Origin: Candidatus Tharpella sp.
GTDB lineage: Bacteria > Desulfobacterota > Anaeroferrophillalia > Anaeroferrophillales > Tharpellaceae
NCBI GenBank assembly: GCA_021161425.1
Contig: JAGHAQ010000072.1
Coordinates: 1 to 41,976 of the forward strand
DNA: 41,976 nt
Direction of reading: 5' to 3'
The translations under genes and the position numbers were made by a program. Positions 26,903-36,615 of this stretch are shown here, in pieces; the stretch's first letter is position 1, and every line of letters starts with the position of its first letter. Under the pieces are notes generated by a model. The model was not told where the DNA came from and searched no databases. It saw only the letters and a program-made list of their open reading frames with translations.

Positions 26903-28456
26903 ATGGAATTAATGCTTACATATGTCATTGTCGCATTGGTAGCAATGGTCGCAGGTTTTCTGGTCAATCGTAAGGTCTCCGAAAAAAGTAATGAAGTATC
27001 CCGTAAGGAAGCTGATTTGCTGATTAATGAAGCTCGTAAAGAGGCTGATCTGTTGCGTAAAGAGGCGGCCTTGCAGGCTAAGGATGTTGTCTTGAAGGCC
27101 AAGTCTGATTTTGAATCGGATATGGTCGAGCGCCGTAAAGAGATGCAAGGGCTGGAGAAACGTTTGCTCAGTAAAGAGGAAAGCCTGGAAAGACGGGTTG
27201 AGAATGTCGACAAGAAAGATGATGATCTTGGTCGTCGGGAACAGAGTCTGATTCAGCGAGATAAAAATGTTCAAGTTAAGGAGAAAGAGGTTCAAGGGGT
27301 TTTGCAGCAAGAGAGGGATGAGCTTGAAAGCATCGCTGGCCTGACTCAGACCGAAGCTAAAGAGACCTTGATGAAGTTGATGGAGGATGCGGCCAAGCAT
27401 GAATCGGCCAAACGAGTTAAGCAGATTGAGGATGAAGCCAAGGAAACATCCGAAAAACGGGCGGTAAAGATTATTGCCCAGGCGGTTCAGCGTTATGCCG
27501 GTGACTATGCTACTGAGCGGACGGTTTCGGTTGTGCATCTGCCTGGTGATGATATGAAAGGTCGAATCATTGGTCGTGAGGGTCGTAATATCCGGGCCAT
27601 TGAAGCAGCTACCGGGGTTGACCTGATTATTGACGATACTCCTGAAGCGGTTATTATATCATCTTTTGATCCGGTACGCCGGGCTGTGGCCAAAAATGCT
27701 CTTGAACGTCTAATTTGTGATGGTCGTATTCATCCGGCCCGGATTGAAGAAGTTGTCAATAAGGTTCAGGGTGAGATCGATTTGACCATTAAAGATGCTG
27801 GTGAAAAAGCGATCTTTGATTTAGGTATGCACGGTATGAACCCTGAATTGATTCGCATGATCGGGCGTTTGAAGTATCGAACCAGCTACACCCAAAATAT
27901 CTATGAGCACTCTTTAGAGGTTGCTTTTATCTGCGGCATGATGGCTGATGAATTAAAACTCCCCAACAAGACGGCTCGGCGGGCCGGTCTTCTCCATGAC
28001 ATTGGTAAAGCCATGGATCATGAGATTGAGGGCTCCCATGCGGTTATCGGAGCCGATTTTGCCAGGCGTCATGGCGAAGCTCCAGAGATTGTCCAGGCGA
28101 TCGAGGCTCATCATGGTGATGTTGAGATCAAGCATCCCCTTGATGTTCTGGTGCAGGCCGCCGATGCCCTCTCCGGGGCCCGGCCGGGAGCTCGTAAAGA
28201 GATGCTTGATGCCTACATTAAACGTCTTGAGGCCCTTGAAGATATTGGTAACTCCTTTAAAGGGGTTGAAAAAACTTTTGCCATTCAGGCCGGTCGTGAT
28301 GTGCGGGTGATGGTCAATCATGAGGATATCAGCGATGCAGACGCGGTCGTTTTGTCGCGTGATATTGCCGGAAAAATCGAGAAAGAGCTGACCTATCCCG
28401 GACAGATTCGGGTGACTGTGATTCGTGAGACCAGGGCTTTCGGTGTGGCCAAATAG
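26903..28456 (+). CDS. rny: Ribonuclease Y
   Basis: N-terminal TM, long coiled coil, KH domain [33 protein letters not shown] domain [22 protein letters not shown]. Confidence 0.97.
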   Translation: MELMLTYVIVALVAMVAGFLVNRKVSEKSNEVSRKEADLLINEARKEADLLRKEAALQAKDVVLKAKSDFESDMVERRKEMQGLEKRLLSKEESLERRVENVDKKDDDLGRREQSLIQRDKNVQVKEKEVQGVLQQERDELESIAGLTQTEAKETLMKLMEDAAKHESAKRVKQIEDEAKETSEKRAVKIIAQAVQRYAGDYATERTVSVVHLPGDDMKGRIIGREGRNIRAIEAATGVDLIIDDTPEAVIISSFDPVRRAVAKNALERLICDGRIHPARIEEVVNKVQGEIDLTIKDAGEKAIFDLGMHGMNPELIRMIGRLKYRTSYTQNIYEHSLEVAFICGMMADELKLPNKTARRAGLLHDIGKAMDHEIEGSHAVIGADFARRHGEAPEIVQAIEAHHGDVEIKHPLDVLVQAADALSGARPGARKEMLDAYIKRLEALEDIGNSFKGVEKTFAIQAGRDVRVMVNHEDISDADAVVLSRDIAGKIEKELTYPGQIRVTVIRETRAFGVAK

Positions 28457-28471
28457 GCGGGGATCAGGTTA

Positions 28472-29260
28472 GTGATCAAGTTACTTTTTATTGGTGATAT
28501 AATCGGTCGGCCCGGTCGTCAGGCGGTCGCTTCGCTATTGCCCGGCCTCAAGAACGAGCATGCTTTTGACCTGGTGATCGCCAACGGTGAAAATGCTGCC
28601 GGCGGTTTTGGTCTGACCCCAAAAATAGCAGATGAGATTTTCGGGTTGGGCATTGATGTCATTACCAGTGGCAACCATATTTGGGATCAGAAGGAGATCG
28701 AACCTTACCTGCGACAGAATTATCGGCTCTTGCGGCCAGCTAATTATCCGGTCGATGATCTTGGCAAGGGTGCAATTGTGGTTGAGCTTGAGCGACGGCC
28801 GCAGATTAAAGTCGGGATTATAAATCTGGCTGGCCGGGTTTTTTTGGGGCCGGCTGATTGTCCTTTTCGCACAGGACGTGACCTGGTGGCGCGACTAAAA
28901 ACCGAGACTTCTATTATTGTGGTTGATTTCCATGCTGAAGCAAGCTCTGAGAAAACTGCTCTTGCTACTTTCCTTGATGGGCAGGTCTCTCTTTTTGTGG
29001 GGACACACACCCATGTGCAGACTGCTGATGAGAGAATCTTACCCCGAGGTACCGGCTACATAACTGATGTCGGGATGGTAGGTGGCCGAAACTCGGTGAT
29101 CGGCATGAAACCTGATCGTGTAATAGAGAAGTTTCTTAATGGTAAACCGCAACGTTACGAGGTTGAAAAGAAAGAGCCCTGGTTGTCGGCGATCATCGCT
29201 GAGATTGACGAAGACAGCGGGCAGGCGAGATCTCTGCAGCGTTTGCAAATTCCTGCTTGA
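28472..29260 (+). CDS. ymdB: YmdB-family metallophosphoesterase (TIGR00282)
   Basis: LLFIGDIIGRPGRQAV, VIANGENAAGGFGLT, TSGNHIWDQKEI, VVDFHAEASSEK, GTHTHVQTADERILPRGTGYITDVGM; follows rny. Confidence 0.95.
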   Translation: MIKLLFIGDIIGRPGRQAVASLLPGLKNEHAFDLVIANGENAAGGFGLTPKIADEIFGLGIDVITSGNHIWDQKEIEPYLRQNYRLLRPANYPVDDLGKGAIVVELERRPQIKVGIINLAGRVFLGPADCPFRTGRDLVARLKTETSIIVVDFHAEASSEKTALATFLDGQVSLFVGTHTHVQTADERILPRGTGYITDVGMVGGRNSVIGMKPDRVIEKFLNGKPQRYEVEKKEPWLSAIIAEIDEDSGQARSLQRLQIPA

Positions 29261-29269
29261 TCATGTATT

Positions 29270-29301
29270 AAAAAAGGACGGTTTCTGTACCGTCCTTTTT
29301 T
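29270..29301. terminator. Bidirectional-looking Rho-independent terminator after ymdB
   Basis: AAAAAAGGACGG tttctgta CCGTCCTTTTTT. Confidence 0.9.
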
Positions 29302-29332
29302 AATGTGTTGATTGCGATGGCGAGGTTGACCG

Positions 29333-29656
29333 ATGCGAGTAGGTGATTTACAGCAAATCATGTTGCAGACAGATACGGTAGGCAAAGTCCAGCAGCAGGG
29401 GGCGCATGGGGCTGAGGTTGAGCAAAGTAAACTTGCGGCTCAGCAACTGGCCGAAGCGAAGGAGAAAGAGAAGCAGGTTCAATCCATGGAGTCGGCCGAT
29501 ACGGTTTTGATCAGGGATCGTGAGACACGTCGGGATGATAAAGATCAAAGTGATAATGATGAACCGGGTGCCGATTCTGGAGCCGGGGGAGAAACAAAGC
29601 CAGAGTCCGATATGCTTCCTGGCCAAGCCGGAAAGCATATAGATATCAGGGTATGA
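29333..29656 (+). CDS. Small hydrophilic, acidic hypothetical protein (107 aa)
   Basis: Open ORF MRVGDLQQIMLQTDTVGKVQQQGAHGAEVEQSKLAAQQLAEAKEKEKQ..., Gln/Glu/Asp rich; ends 4 nt before the convergent GTPase gene. Confidence 0.6.
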   Translation: MRVGDLQQIMLQTDTVGKVQQQGAHGAEVEQSKLAAQQLAEAKEKEKQVQSMESADTVLIRDRETRRDDKDQSDNDEPGADSGAGGETKPESDMLPGQAGKHIDIRV

Positions 29657-29660
29657 TCTC

Positions 29661-31790
29661 CTAGTCACGAAGCTCATCAAGCAGTGTCTCTATTCTTTTA
29701 AGCTCTTCTGTTTTTATGGCAGTTGTCAGTCGGTCGTCGCCGGCAAGTTGTTCGGAGTGTTCCAGAGCCATTTCCGTACTTGTCAAAAGGTCGATAAAAA
29801 AGGTGCTTGTCAGCTCACGACATTCTTCAATATGGTGACGCAGGAAGGCGTATTTGAGTTGCTCTCGAAAGTTTCCCAGCCAGCGAGGTAACTCTTTAAG
29901 AGTTGCCTTTTTCAGTTGTTGTCCATACTCTTCGCCAAGTGGTCGGCGATTTTTAAGGCGGGTTATTTTTTTGCTCCAGAGCACGGCCAGGTCGTGAATC
30001 TTGTCGATAATGGCGAAACGTTCTTCGGCTTGACTGATCATCGTAAACTCTGGCATCTCTCCGTCGATTTTAACCGGTAACGGGAGCTCCTCCTGAGTGG
30101 CACTCTCCTTTCCGATAAGGTTGTCGCAGAGAATAAAAAGCGGAGCACAGCCATTTAACAGGCGCTCATTGATCTCCTGGTGTAAAGATGCCAAGAATTT
30201 TACGGTCTCGATAACCACCCTCTCTCTGAGTTGAGGTGGAATGGTGATCTGAAAGTGGTTGTCGATGATTCGAACCGGGGTTAATGGGTTGCGGCTTTTT
30301 TCCGGCAAGAGCTCAAGAGGAGGATGATAACTGTCAATTATCCGGCTCAAATATCTGTGCAGGCTGTTGCCTCCCTTATCATTTAGCCAATTCGTGATTC
30401 TAATATAGCTGTATTTCTCGATATCGGTACAGATTCCGGTAATGATACGCTCGGTCTCTTTGAGGATAGCATCGATTTTATGACGGTTGGCATGTTGGCA
30501 GGTTTGGTCTGAGCTTAACGTATCATCCTCTGTTGAGAGTCGGGTGAGTTGGTTTGCAATCAGGCGTTGTGTGCTGCCGACAATCTGTTGTAGGCGTTTT
30601 TCACTGTGTTGTAGCAGCGCAGTGGTGGCCTCATTTTCCCCCAGATCAATCAGGCGGTTCAGAAAATCTTCCGCACCTTTGGTTGAGGTTGCAAGTTTTT
30701 CGCCTTCCTCCTGCCATCGCGCAAAACGTTGTTGACAGGCTTTATTTAATTGGGCAAAGATTTCCGGCCGGGACCAGAAAAGGGCAAGTGCTGAGAAAGC
30801 ATAGAGCGGTTGGGTGAAGCCCAGTTCCCGCAGCTCTTCAGTGCAGCGATCAATTATGGTTCCAAGTTCTTTTTTGTTGGGATGTTCATCAAGGTCGAGG
30901 TTTATAACGAAGAGCAGGCGTTCTTCCAGGCCTAGTTCTCGCAGATGTTCGAGCAATTGATAGTCGGCCTGACGCAGACCGATACGGCTGCTGATAACAT
31001 AGATAAGGGCCGGGCTTTCACCAAGCTGCTGGACGATAACGCTCTGATGACTGGGGTTGGGGGTGTCTAGGCCGGGCAGGTCTCGTAAAGCCAGGTATGG
31101 GGGTAGTAGTTTAAGGGCGGCCTTGATCTGGATGCCGAGCAGGTAAGGGGATAGGGTCTCATCGCGGATGAATAGTCGATAACGATGATCGTCGGGGTTG
31201 TTGATTATGAAATCAAGTTGTTGGTTAAGGTAATGCTCGGCAACCTTCTCCGCGCCATTGATGAGGTTACGTAAGAGGCGATAGGATTCGTTGAAAATGC
31301 CGTGTCGGGTAAGAGTGCTACGGTGTTGGTAATTATTGAGCAGGGCATCAATTTGCAAGCGGTCGCCCGCTTTGAAAAGAGAGAGTTGGCGCTCACCTAA
31401 ATCATCACTGAAGAGTAGGTTGACGGCCTGGGCAAACATTTCATTGATGGTGGTTTCGGGCTGCAGTTCAATGTGAGCGGAAAAGTTTTTGCCGGTACTT
31501 ACGGTTGTGGGGAAACTGGTGGTTATGCCGGCTCCGGTTGGCAATAGGTCGGCTCCGGCCAGGGTGTTTATGAGGGTGCTTTTGCCCGATTTGACCGGAC
31601 CTATGCAGGTGACGGGTAAGCTAAAGCTGGTGCGTAAGTCAGCCAAAGTCGTAAGGGTCTGGCGCCAGCGTTGCAGGTGGTTATTGCCTTGCGGCCAGTC
31701 GGTTTCAAGCTTTGCAAGAATGTTGTCAAGTTTTTTTGTTCTGGCACTGAAGGTTTTTGCCGGTTCGTTGTCGAGGCTGTTTTTGGTCAT
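29661..31790 (-). CDS. Dynamin-like large GTPase
   Basis: ~709 aa; P-loop CIGPVKSGKSTLINTLAGADLLPTGAGITT, switch II LRDLPGLDTP, long helical C-terminal part. ATG at 31790 (MTKNSLDNEPAK) preferred to the track start at 31853. Confidence 0.8.
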   Translation of the reverse strand: MTKNSLDNEPAKTFSARTKKLDNILAKLETDWPQGNNHLQRWRQTLTTLADLRTSFSLPVTCIGPVKSGKSTLINTLAGADLLPTGAGITTSFPTTVSTGKNFSAHIELQPETTINEMFAQAVNLLFSDDLGERQLSLFKAGDRLQIDALLNNYQHRSTLTRHGIFNESYRLLRNLINGAEKVAEHYLNQQLDFIINNPDDHRYRLFIRDETLSPYLLGIQIKAALKLLPPYLALRDLPGLDTPNPSHQSVIVQQLGESPALIYVISSRIGLRQADYQLLEHLRELGLEERLLFVINLDLDEHPNKKELGTIIDRCTEELRELGFTQPLYAFSALALFWSRPEIFAQLNKACQQRFARWQEEGEKLATSTKGAEDFLNRLIDLGENEATTALLQHSEKRLQQIVGSTQRLIANQLTRLSTEDDTLSSDQTCQHANRHKIDAILKETERIITGICTDIEKYSYIRITNWLNDKGGNSLHRYLSRIIDSYHPPLELLPEKSRNPLTPVRIIDNHFQITIPPQLRERVVIETVKFLASLHQEINERLLNGCAPLFILCDNLIGKESATQEELPLPVKIDGEMPEFTMISQAEERFAIIDKIHDLAVLWSKKITRLKNRRPLGEEYGQQLKKATLKELPRWLGNFREQLKYAFLRHHIEECRELTSTFFIDLLTSTEMALEHSEQLAGDDRLTTAIKTEELKRIETLLDELRD

Positions 31791-32000
31791 AGTTATCAGT
31801 TTAAAGTCAAGAAATAGAGTGTTTTTCGGGCGAACCCGACTTTCTGGGCGCAATTTGCGAGATTTTTGCTGGTTAATTAACGAGAATTGGGTCAGGTCGG
31901 GTGTTGTTTGTGTTTGATTGATAAAATATTATGGCACAATGATGGAGTTGATGCAAGATGTAAAATGATTTGTAAAGAATATCCCGGGGCTATTTTCTGC

Positions 32001-32030
32001 TTGACAAAGAGGTGCTTGATAATGTACAAA
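32001..32030 (+). promoter_or_regulatory. Promoter-like element TTGACA-18-TACAAA upstream of the tRNA
   Basis: TTGACA 32001-32006; TACAAA 32025-32030; tRNA begins 24 nt later. Confidence 0.45.
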
Positions 32031-32053
32031 ACGCGGCTTGTCTAAGCTGTTGC

Positions 32054-32126
32054 GGGCCCATAGCTCAGCTGGAAGAGCCACCGGCTCATAACCGGTAGGT
32101 CCCTGGTTCGAACCCAGGTGGGCCCA
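32054..32126 (+). tRNA. tRNA with CAT anticodon (elongator tRNA-Met or lysidine-modified tRNA-Ile2); CCA not encoded
   Basis: Cloverleaf GGGCCCA-TA-GCTC-AGCTGGAA-GAGC-C-ACCGG-CTCATAA-CCGGT-AGGTC-CCTGG-TTCGAAC-CCAGG-TGGGCCC-A. Confidence 0.95.
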
Positions 32127-32259
32127 TTGACTGTGAAAGGATATTTCCTCCAGGGTTTTTGAGAAGAGATGCCGATTGTCGGAAATTTATCTATCTACTA
32201 TATATATGCCGGTCGTGACTTTGCCACTAAGGTTGAGTCTCAGGCGAACGGAAAGATGA

Positions 32260-32289
32260 AAGTGCACCCCAAGAAGGTGCACTTTTTTT
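32260..32289 (+). terminator. Rho-independent terminator downstream of the tRNA
   Basis: AAGTGCACC cccaagaa GGTGCACTT TTTTT. Confidence 0.9.
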
Positions 32290-32308
32290 GTTGTTGGGGT
32301 TCCCTCTT

Positions 32309-33460
32309 ATGAGTCCTGTTGCGGGCGTCTATAATCAGATCAGTCACGGTACCTTGATCGATTATCTTAACGCGAAGATCCCGCCTGAATTGTGTGAGTC
32401 TTGGGATAATTGCGGCCTGCAGGCCGGTAGTCGACAGTGGCCGCTTAAGGGGATACTCTGTTGTCTTGACTTCTCTCCGGCCGTAGTTACCGAGGCGCTT
32501 GCTGTCGGCGCCAACTTCATTTTAAGTCATCATCCACTCCTCTTTAAGCCTTTAAAAAGATTGGATATTGATCTCTTTCCAGGTAACCTTCTCCATCAGG
32601 TTTTGACCGCCGGTATAACCCTCTTCAGCGCTCATACCAATCTTGACATTGTGGCTGGAGGGGTTAATGATCATTTAGCCAGGTTGCTTGGCGTGACCGA
32701 CTGTTCGCCTTTGATATCGCATTTCGAGGAACTCTACAAGTTGGTGACCTTTGTTCCTCCCGTCGATGCTGAACGGGTTGGAAATGCTCTGTTTGCCGCT
32801 GGGGCCGGGCGGTTGGGCGCTGGTCGCTATAGTGAATGTTCATTCCGTTCCCCCGGGGTCGGGAGTTTTAAGCCTGCTCCCGGGTCATCGCCCAAAGTCG
32901 GTGAAGTAGGCAGAATTAATCTAGTTGATGAGATTCGTCTTGAAACTGTGCTTGACAAGAGCTTGCTGGTAAGCGTGTTGGGAGCTTTGTATCAGGCTCA
33001 TCCTTATGAGGTTCCGGCTTATGATCTCTATCCCATGCAGCTTCCAAAAGGTACTTGTGGGTCGGGCCGGGTTGGTATATTGGAAGATGATATGACCTTG
33101 GCGGAATTTGCCGGTTTTGTTAAGCGGCAGCTTGGGATCGATTCCCTGCGGCTGGTTGGTAATGAACCTGTGCGTAAGGTCAAAAAGATAGCTTTTTGTG
33201 GCGGCAGTGGTTTTTCCCTTTACAAGCAAGCACGCGCGGCTGGAGCTGATCTCTTTATTACCGGAGATTTGAAATATCATGAGGCCCGTGAGGTTTTCGA
33301 GCAGGATGGAATTCCGATTCTTGATGCCGGCCATTTTGCGACGGAAAAACCTGTGCTGGAGGTTTGCGCCGCCTGGTGCCGTGAATTTATGTCAGATTAT
33401 AATGTGTCGATGGCGGTCACTATCTCTCAATCTGAGCGGGAACCCTGGGTATCTTTATAA
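32309..33460 (+). CDS. Nif3/DUF34-family protein with central insertion (YqfO-like)
   Basis: ESWDNCGLQAGS, ILSHHPLLFKPLK, LFSAHTNLDIVAGGVNDHLA, KKIAFCGGSGFSL, ADLFITGDLKYHEA, DAGHFATEKPVLE. The track start at 32288 (TTG) lies in the terminator T-run; ATG 32309 preferred. Confidence 0.92.
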   Translation: MSPVAGVYNQISHGTLIDYLNAKIPPELCESWDNCGLQAGSRQWPLKGILCCLDFSPAVVTEALAVGANFILSHHPLLFKPLKRLDIDLFPGNLLHQVLTAGITLFSAHTNLDIVAGGVNDHLARLLGVTDCSPLISHFEELYKLVTFVPPVDAERVGNALFAAGAGRLGAGRYSECSFRSPGVGSFKPAPGSSPKVGEVGRINLVDEIRLETVLDKSLLVSVLGALYQAHPYEVPAYDLYPMQLPKGTCGSGRVGILEDDMTLAEFAGFVKRQLGIDSLRLVGNEPVRKVKKIAFCGGSGFSLYKQARAAGADLFITGDLKYHEAREVFEQDGIPILDAGHFATEKPVLEVCAAWCREFMSDYNVSMAVTISQSEREPWVSL

Positions 33461-33518
33461 AGTTCGTTTATATTTTTGTTGACAGGTAAAAAATCAGATT
33501 TTACAGGAGGAGAAAACG

Positions 33519-34238
33519 TTGGAAAAACAGATGCAGCTGCTTTGGGAGCTTCAAGAGATCGATGCAGGACTGGACAAGATTCGTGATGCTCAGGAGAGTT
33601 TTGCCCCTAAACTTGACAATATAAAAGAGGACATTGCGTTGCTGGAAGATGCCGCTCAGGAGTATCAGCAGGAGCTGGCAGCTAAAGAGGTAGAGCGTCG
33701 GGATATTCGGGATGTGGTGGAGCGTCTTAAAGGTCTGATTGCGCAATCAAAAGAGAAAATTACCCAGATCTCAAATAATAAAGAGTATTTTGCAGTATTG
33801 AAAGAGCTCGAACATAATCAGAAATCAGTCGAAAAACAGGAGGTTGAGCTTCTCGGATTAATTGAGGAGATTGATTCTATCAAAGAGCAGATTGCCGATA
33901 ATGAGAATGAGTTGACGGCAAAGCACGATGCTATGGCTAAAGAAGAAAAGGCAATTTCTAATAAAACAGCTACTCTTGAAAGGAAGATCAAGGCTGGAGA
34001 GAAGGGTCGTCAGGCCAAAGCCAAAGAAATTGATGAGATTTTCCTACGCCGTTATCAGCGTATCCGTAGGCGCTTTAATAATGCCGTAGTGCCGGTCGAA
34101 AATGGAACTTGTCGAGGTTGTAATGTGAATGTTCCTCCTCAGGTCTACATCGATCTTTTGAAAGGCCTGGAGTTGATGAATTGTCCCAACTGTCAACGCA
34201 TTATGGTTAATCGTAACGATGTTGACAGTGAAAAATAA
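33519..34238 (+). CDS. Coiled-coil protein with C-terminal C4 zinc ribbon
   Basis: N-terminal long coiled coil; C-terminal CRGCNVNVPPQVYIDLLKGLELMNCPNCQRI. TTG start preceded by AGGAGGAG. Confidence 0.9.
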   Translation: MEKQMQLLWELQEIDAGLDKIRDAQESFAPKLDNIKEDIALLEDAAQEYQQELAAKEVERRDIRDVVERLKGLIAQSKEKITQISNNKEYFAVLKELEHNQKSVEKQEVELLGLIEEIDSIKEQIADNENELTAKHDAMAKEEKAISNKTATLERKIKAGEKGRQAKAKEIDEIFLRRYQRIRRRFNNAVVPVENGTCRGCNVNVPPQVYIDLLKGLELMNCPNCQRIMVNRNDVDSEK

Positions 34239-34260
34239 CAAAGATAGCAAGACTGAAAAG

Positions 34261-34696
34261 TAGGCCGGAGTAGGCTGGATGATCGCTGGTGACTCTCCCC
34301 GCAGGCGTGAGGAGAGGCGCGGGAGGAAAGTCCGAACACCACAGAGCAGGATGCTTCGTAACGCGAAGTCCTGGTGACAGGCAGGCAAGTGCCACAGAAA
34401 ATAGACCGCCCTCGGTGTTAGCCGAGGGTAAGGGTGAAACGGTGAGGTAAGAGCTCACCAGTGCCGATGGTGACATCGGTAGCTTGGTAAACCCCATCCG
34501 GTGCAAGGCCAAATAGGTTTCGTTGTCTTCTTTATGGAGATTGAGGCGGCTCGTCTCAAGTGATTTGCTGGTGACAGCAGATTCGGCGAAGCGGGTAGGC
34601 TGCTTGAGGTTGCGAGCAATTGTAACCCTAGATGAATGGTCATCACTTCCGCTTGGCGGAAGCACAGAATTCGGCTTACAGGCCTGCTCCGGCCTA
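34261..34696 (+). ncRNA. rnpB: RNase P RNA (bacterial class A)
   Basis: P1 helix TAGGCCGGAGTAGGC / GCCTGCTCCGGCCTA; GAGGAAAGTCCGAACACCACAGAGCAGGATGC, GACAGGCAGGCAAGTGCCACAGAAAATAGACCGCC, AAGGGTGAAACGGTGAGGTAAGAGCTCACCAG, GGTAAACCCCATCCGGTGCAAGGCCAAATAG, AATGGTCATCACT..ACAGAATTCGGCTTACA. Confidence 0.98.
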
Positions 34697-34723
34697 TTTT
34701 TTGTTTGAAGGTATCAAAATGTT

Positions 34724-35101
34724 ATGACTGAGCTAAACATTAATGACCTTATGGGTGGTGATCGGCGTCAATTTTACCGGGTGGCACCATCTGTCGAAGA
34801 ACCGATTGTTATCAAGATTGCCGCCGGAGCCTTTCCTCTGATTGAAATCAGTGGCGGGGGCTGTCGTTTGCCGATTGCTGTCCACTCAAAGCTCTCTGAT
34901 TATGATATTCTGGATCTGTGTTTGCCCGGAAAGAGTGCTCCGATCCATGTTAAAATACGCTTTGTGAACAAGGGAGAGAAGACTTTTAGTGTTGAGTTTG
35001 TTGACCTTGATACGGCCATGCGCAAGGAGATCTGTAGCTATGTTCGGGCGCGTGAAATTGAACTTGTCCGCCGTTTCCGCGCGCCAGCCGTAATGGCTTA
35101 G
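34724..35101 (+). CDS. PilZ-domain protein (candidate c-di-GMP binder)
   Basis: DRRQFYRVAPS (RxxxR box) and IEISGGGCRLPI (D/NxSxxG-like box). Confidence 0.75.
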   Translation: MTELNINDLMGGDRRQFYRVAPSVEEPIVIKIAAGAFPLIEISGGGCRLPIAVHSKLSDYDILDLCLPGKSAPIHVKIRFVNKGEKTFSVEFVDLDTAMRKEICSYVRAREIELVRRFRAPAVMA

Positions 35102-35188
35102 TAAAAGTTCTTAATGTCGTGACAACTCCTCGAGTTTTACAAGGATGTGCCCCTGGGATGCTATATAGCTGGGCCCTTTACAAAGTCA

Positions 35189-35773
35189 TTAGCTGTCGGC
35201 TTCGATCACTTCCGCCTCTAAGCCATTATTTTTCTTGATCGCTTCTTTTGCCAGTTTCCTGCCGAAAGCCAGTGCCTCCTTATTCAGTTTTTCAGTGCCA
35301 TCCGGCACCCTGGCGCTGACCGCAGCCTGCAAAGCTTGGATGGAGACCACCTTGGTCGTCTCGCAAATAACCCCCAGTGCAACTATATTACTGAAAAGCT
35401 CTTTGCCGAACTTCTCGCGAGTGCGTGAGGATATGGGAATTGCCAGGGCGCTACTCGTCGGAATCTGGTTTACATAGGTTGTGTCGACGATGAAAATGCC
35501 CCCGGCTTTCAAGTCGAAGGAGTATTGGTCACTGGCTTTTTGACTCATCGCCAGCAGAATGTCAACCCAGGTCGCTTTCGGAAAATAGATTGGGCCATCG
35601 GCGATGATGATTTCGGCCCGGCTCGCGCCGCCCCGCGCCTCAGGACCATATGATTGGCTCTGGACGACATTTTTATTATCTAAAATCGCGGCTTCAGCGA
35701 GAATGATGCCGGCGGTAATCAATCCCTGACCACCGCTGCCTGCTAGTCTTATTTCGGTTTGAGTCTGCTTCAC
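35189..35773 (-). CDS. korC: 2-oxoacid:ferredoxin oxidoreductase, gamma subunit
   Basis: RLAGSGGQGLITAGIILAEAAI...QSQSYGPEARGGASRAEIIIAD; operon with alpha/beta subunits. Confidence 0.9.
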   Translation of the reverse strand: MKQTQTEIRLAGSGGQGLITAGIILAEAAILDNKNVVQSQSYGPEARGGASRAEIIIADGPIYFPKATWVDILLAMSQKASDQYSFDLKAGGIFIVDTTYVNQIPTSSALAIPISSRTREKFGKELFSNIVALGVICETTKVVSIQALQAAVSARVPDGTEKLNKEALAFGRKLAKEAIKKNNGLEAEVIEADS

Positions 35774-36615
35774 TCCGGTTTCCCTTTGGCTTGGTTTTGC
35801 GCCTGTTCTATAATAGTGTCGTACTGTTCGCAGAACTCCGGCAGATCTTTTTCTATGAGAACACCAGTGACAATCCGTCCTTCGAGTTCTTTGGGGCTCA
35901 TCTTGTCGGCCCGACTTTTATCCACGGCCACCTCCTTTTGCCATTTCAACATTTCTACGGCACTGCCTTTGTGGTTGATGCGGCCGTATGTGGTTGGGCA
36001 GTGAGTGATGACCTCGACTACGGAGAACCCTTTGTGCAGGATCGCTTTTTTGATGATATTCTGGAGTTGCAGGACGTGGTAGCTGGTTGTACGGCCGACA
36101 AAGGTGGCACCGGCTGCTTCAACCAGGGCTGAGATATTGAATGGTCTCTCGATATTGCCGAGTTTGCAGGTGTAGGCTTTATCGCCATGGGGTGTGGTTG
36201 GGCTGTACTGGCCTCCGGTCATGCCGTAAATATAATTGTTGACGATTATGGTGGTAATGTCAATATTACGGCGGCAGGCATGGATTAAGTGGTTGCCACC
36301 GATTGCGGTGGCGTCACCGTCACCGGTGGCGACCAGCACTTTTAGTTCCGGTCGGGCCAATTTCAGGCCGGTTGCAAAGGGCAAAGCTCGGCCATGGGTC
36401 GTATGCAGGGTGTTGAAGTCGACGTAGACCGGGGCTCGTCCAGTACAGCCGATGCCTGAGACGAAAGCGATATCATTTTTGTCGATAGCTAGATCGTCGA
36501 TAGCCCGCAGCATATTTCCCAGGATCGTTCCGATGCCGCAACCGGGGCACCAGATATGGGGGAATTTCTTGCTGTGGCGAAAATATTTGTTGACCAGTTG
36601 ACTGTTGCTGATCAT
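35770..36615 (-). CDS. korB: 2-oxoacid:ferredoxin oxidoreductase, beta (TPP-binding) subunit
   Basis: WCPGCGIGTILGNMLRAID, GIGCTGRAP, HTTHGRALPFATGLKLARPELKVLVATGDGDATAIGGNHLIHACRRNIDITTIIVNNYIYGMTGGQYSPTTP. Confidence 0.94.
   Translation of the reverse strand: MISNSQLVNKYFRHSKKFPHIWCPGCGIGTILGNMLRAIDDLAIDKNDIAFVSGIGCTGRAPVYVDFNTLHTTHGRALPFATGLKLARPELKVLVATGDGDATAIGGNHLIHACRRNIDITTIIVNNYIYGMTGGQYSPTTPHGDKAYTCKLGNIERPFNISALVEAAGATFVGRTTSYHVLQLQNIIKKAILHKGFSVVEVITHCPTTYGRINHKGSAVEMLKWQKEVAVDKSRADKMSPKELEGRIVTGVLIEKDLPEFCEQYDTIIEQAQNQAKGKPE

Noticed and set aside
26601-26912. ORFs 26601-26798 (-) and 26721-26912 (+) in the zapA-rny gap
   Set aside because: Low-complexity translations overlapping the hairpin/T-run region and the rny start; no motif or convincing ribosome binding site.
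32169-32308. ORF starting MPIVGNLSIYYIYAGRDFATKVESQANGKMKVHPKKVHFF between the tRNA and the Nif3 gene
   Set aside because: It runs straight through a strong Rho-independent terminator, so the frame is probably accidental.
34044-34708. Minus- and plus-strand ORFs (34044-34388 -, 34207-34665 -, 34455-34646 -, 34523-34708 +)
   Set aside because: They lie on or against the RNase P RNA gene, which explains the sequence; no family-like protein motifs.
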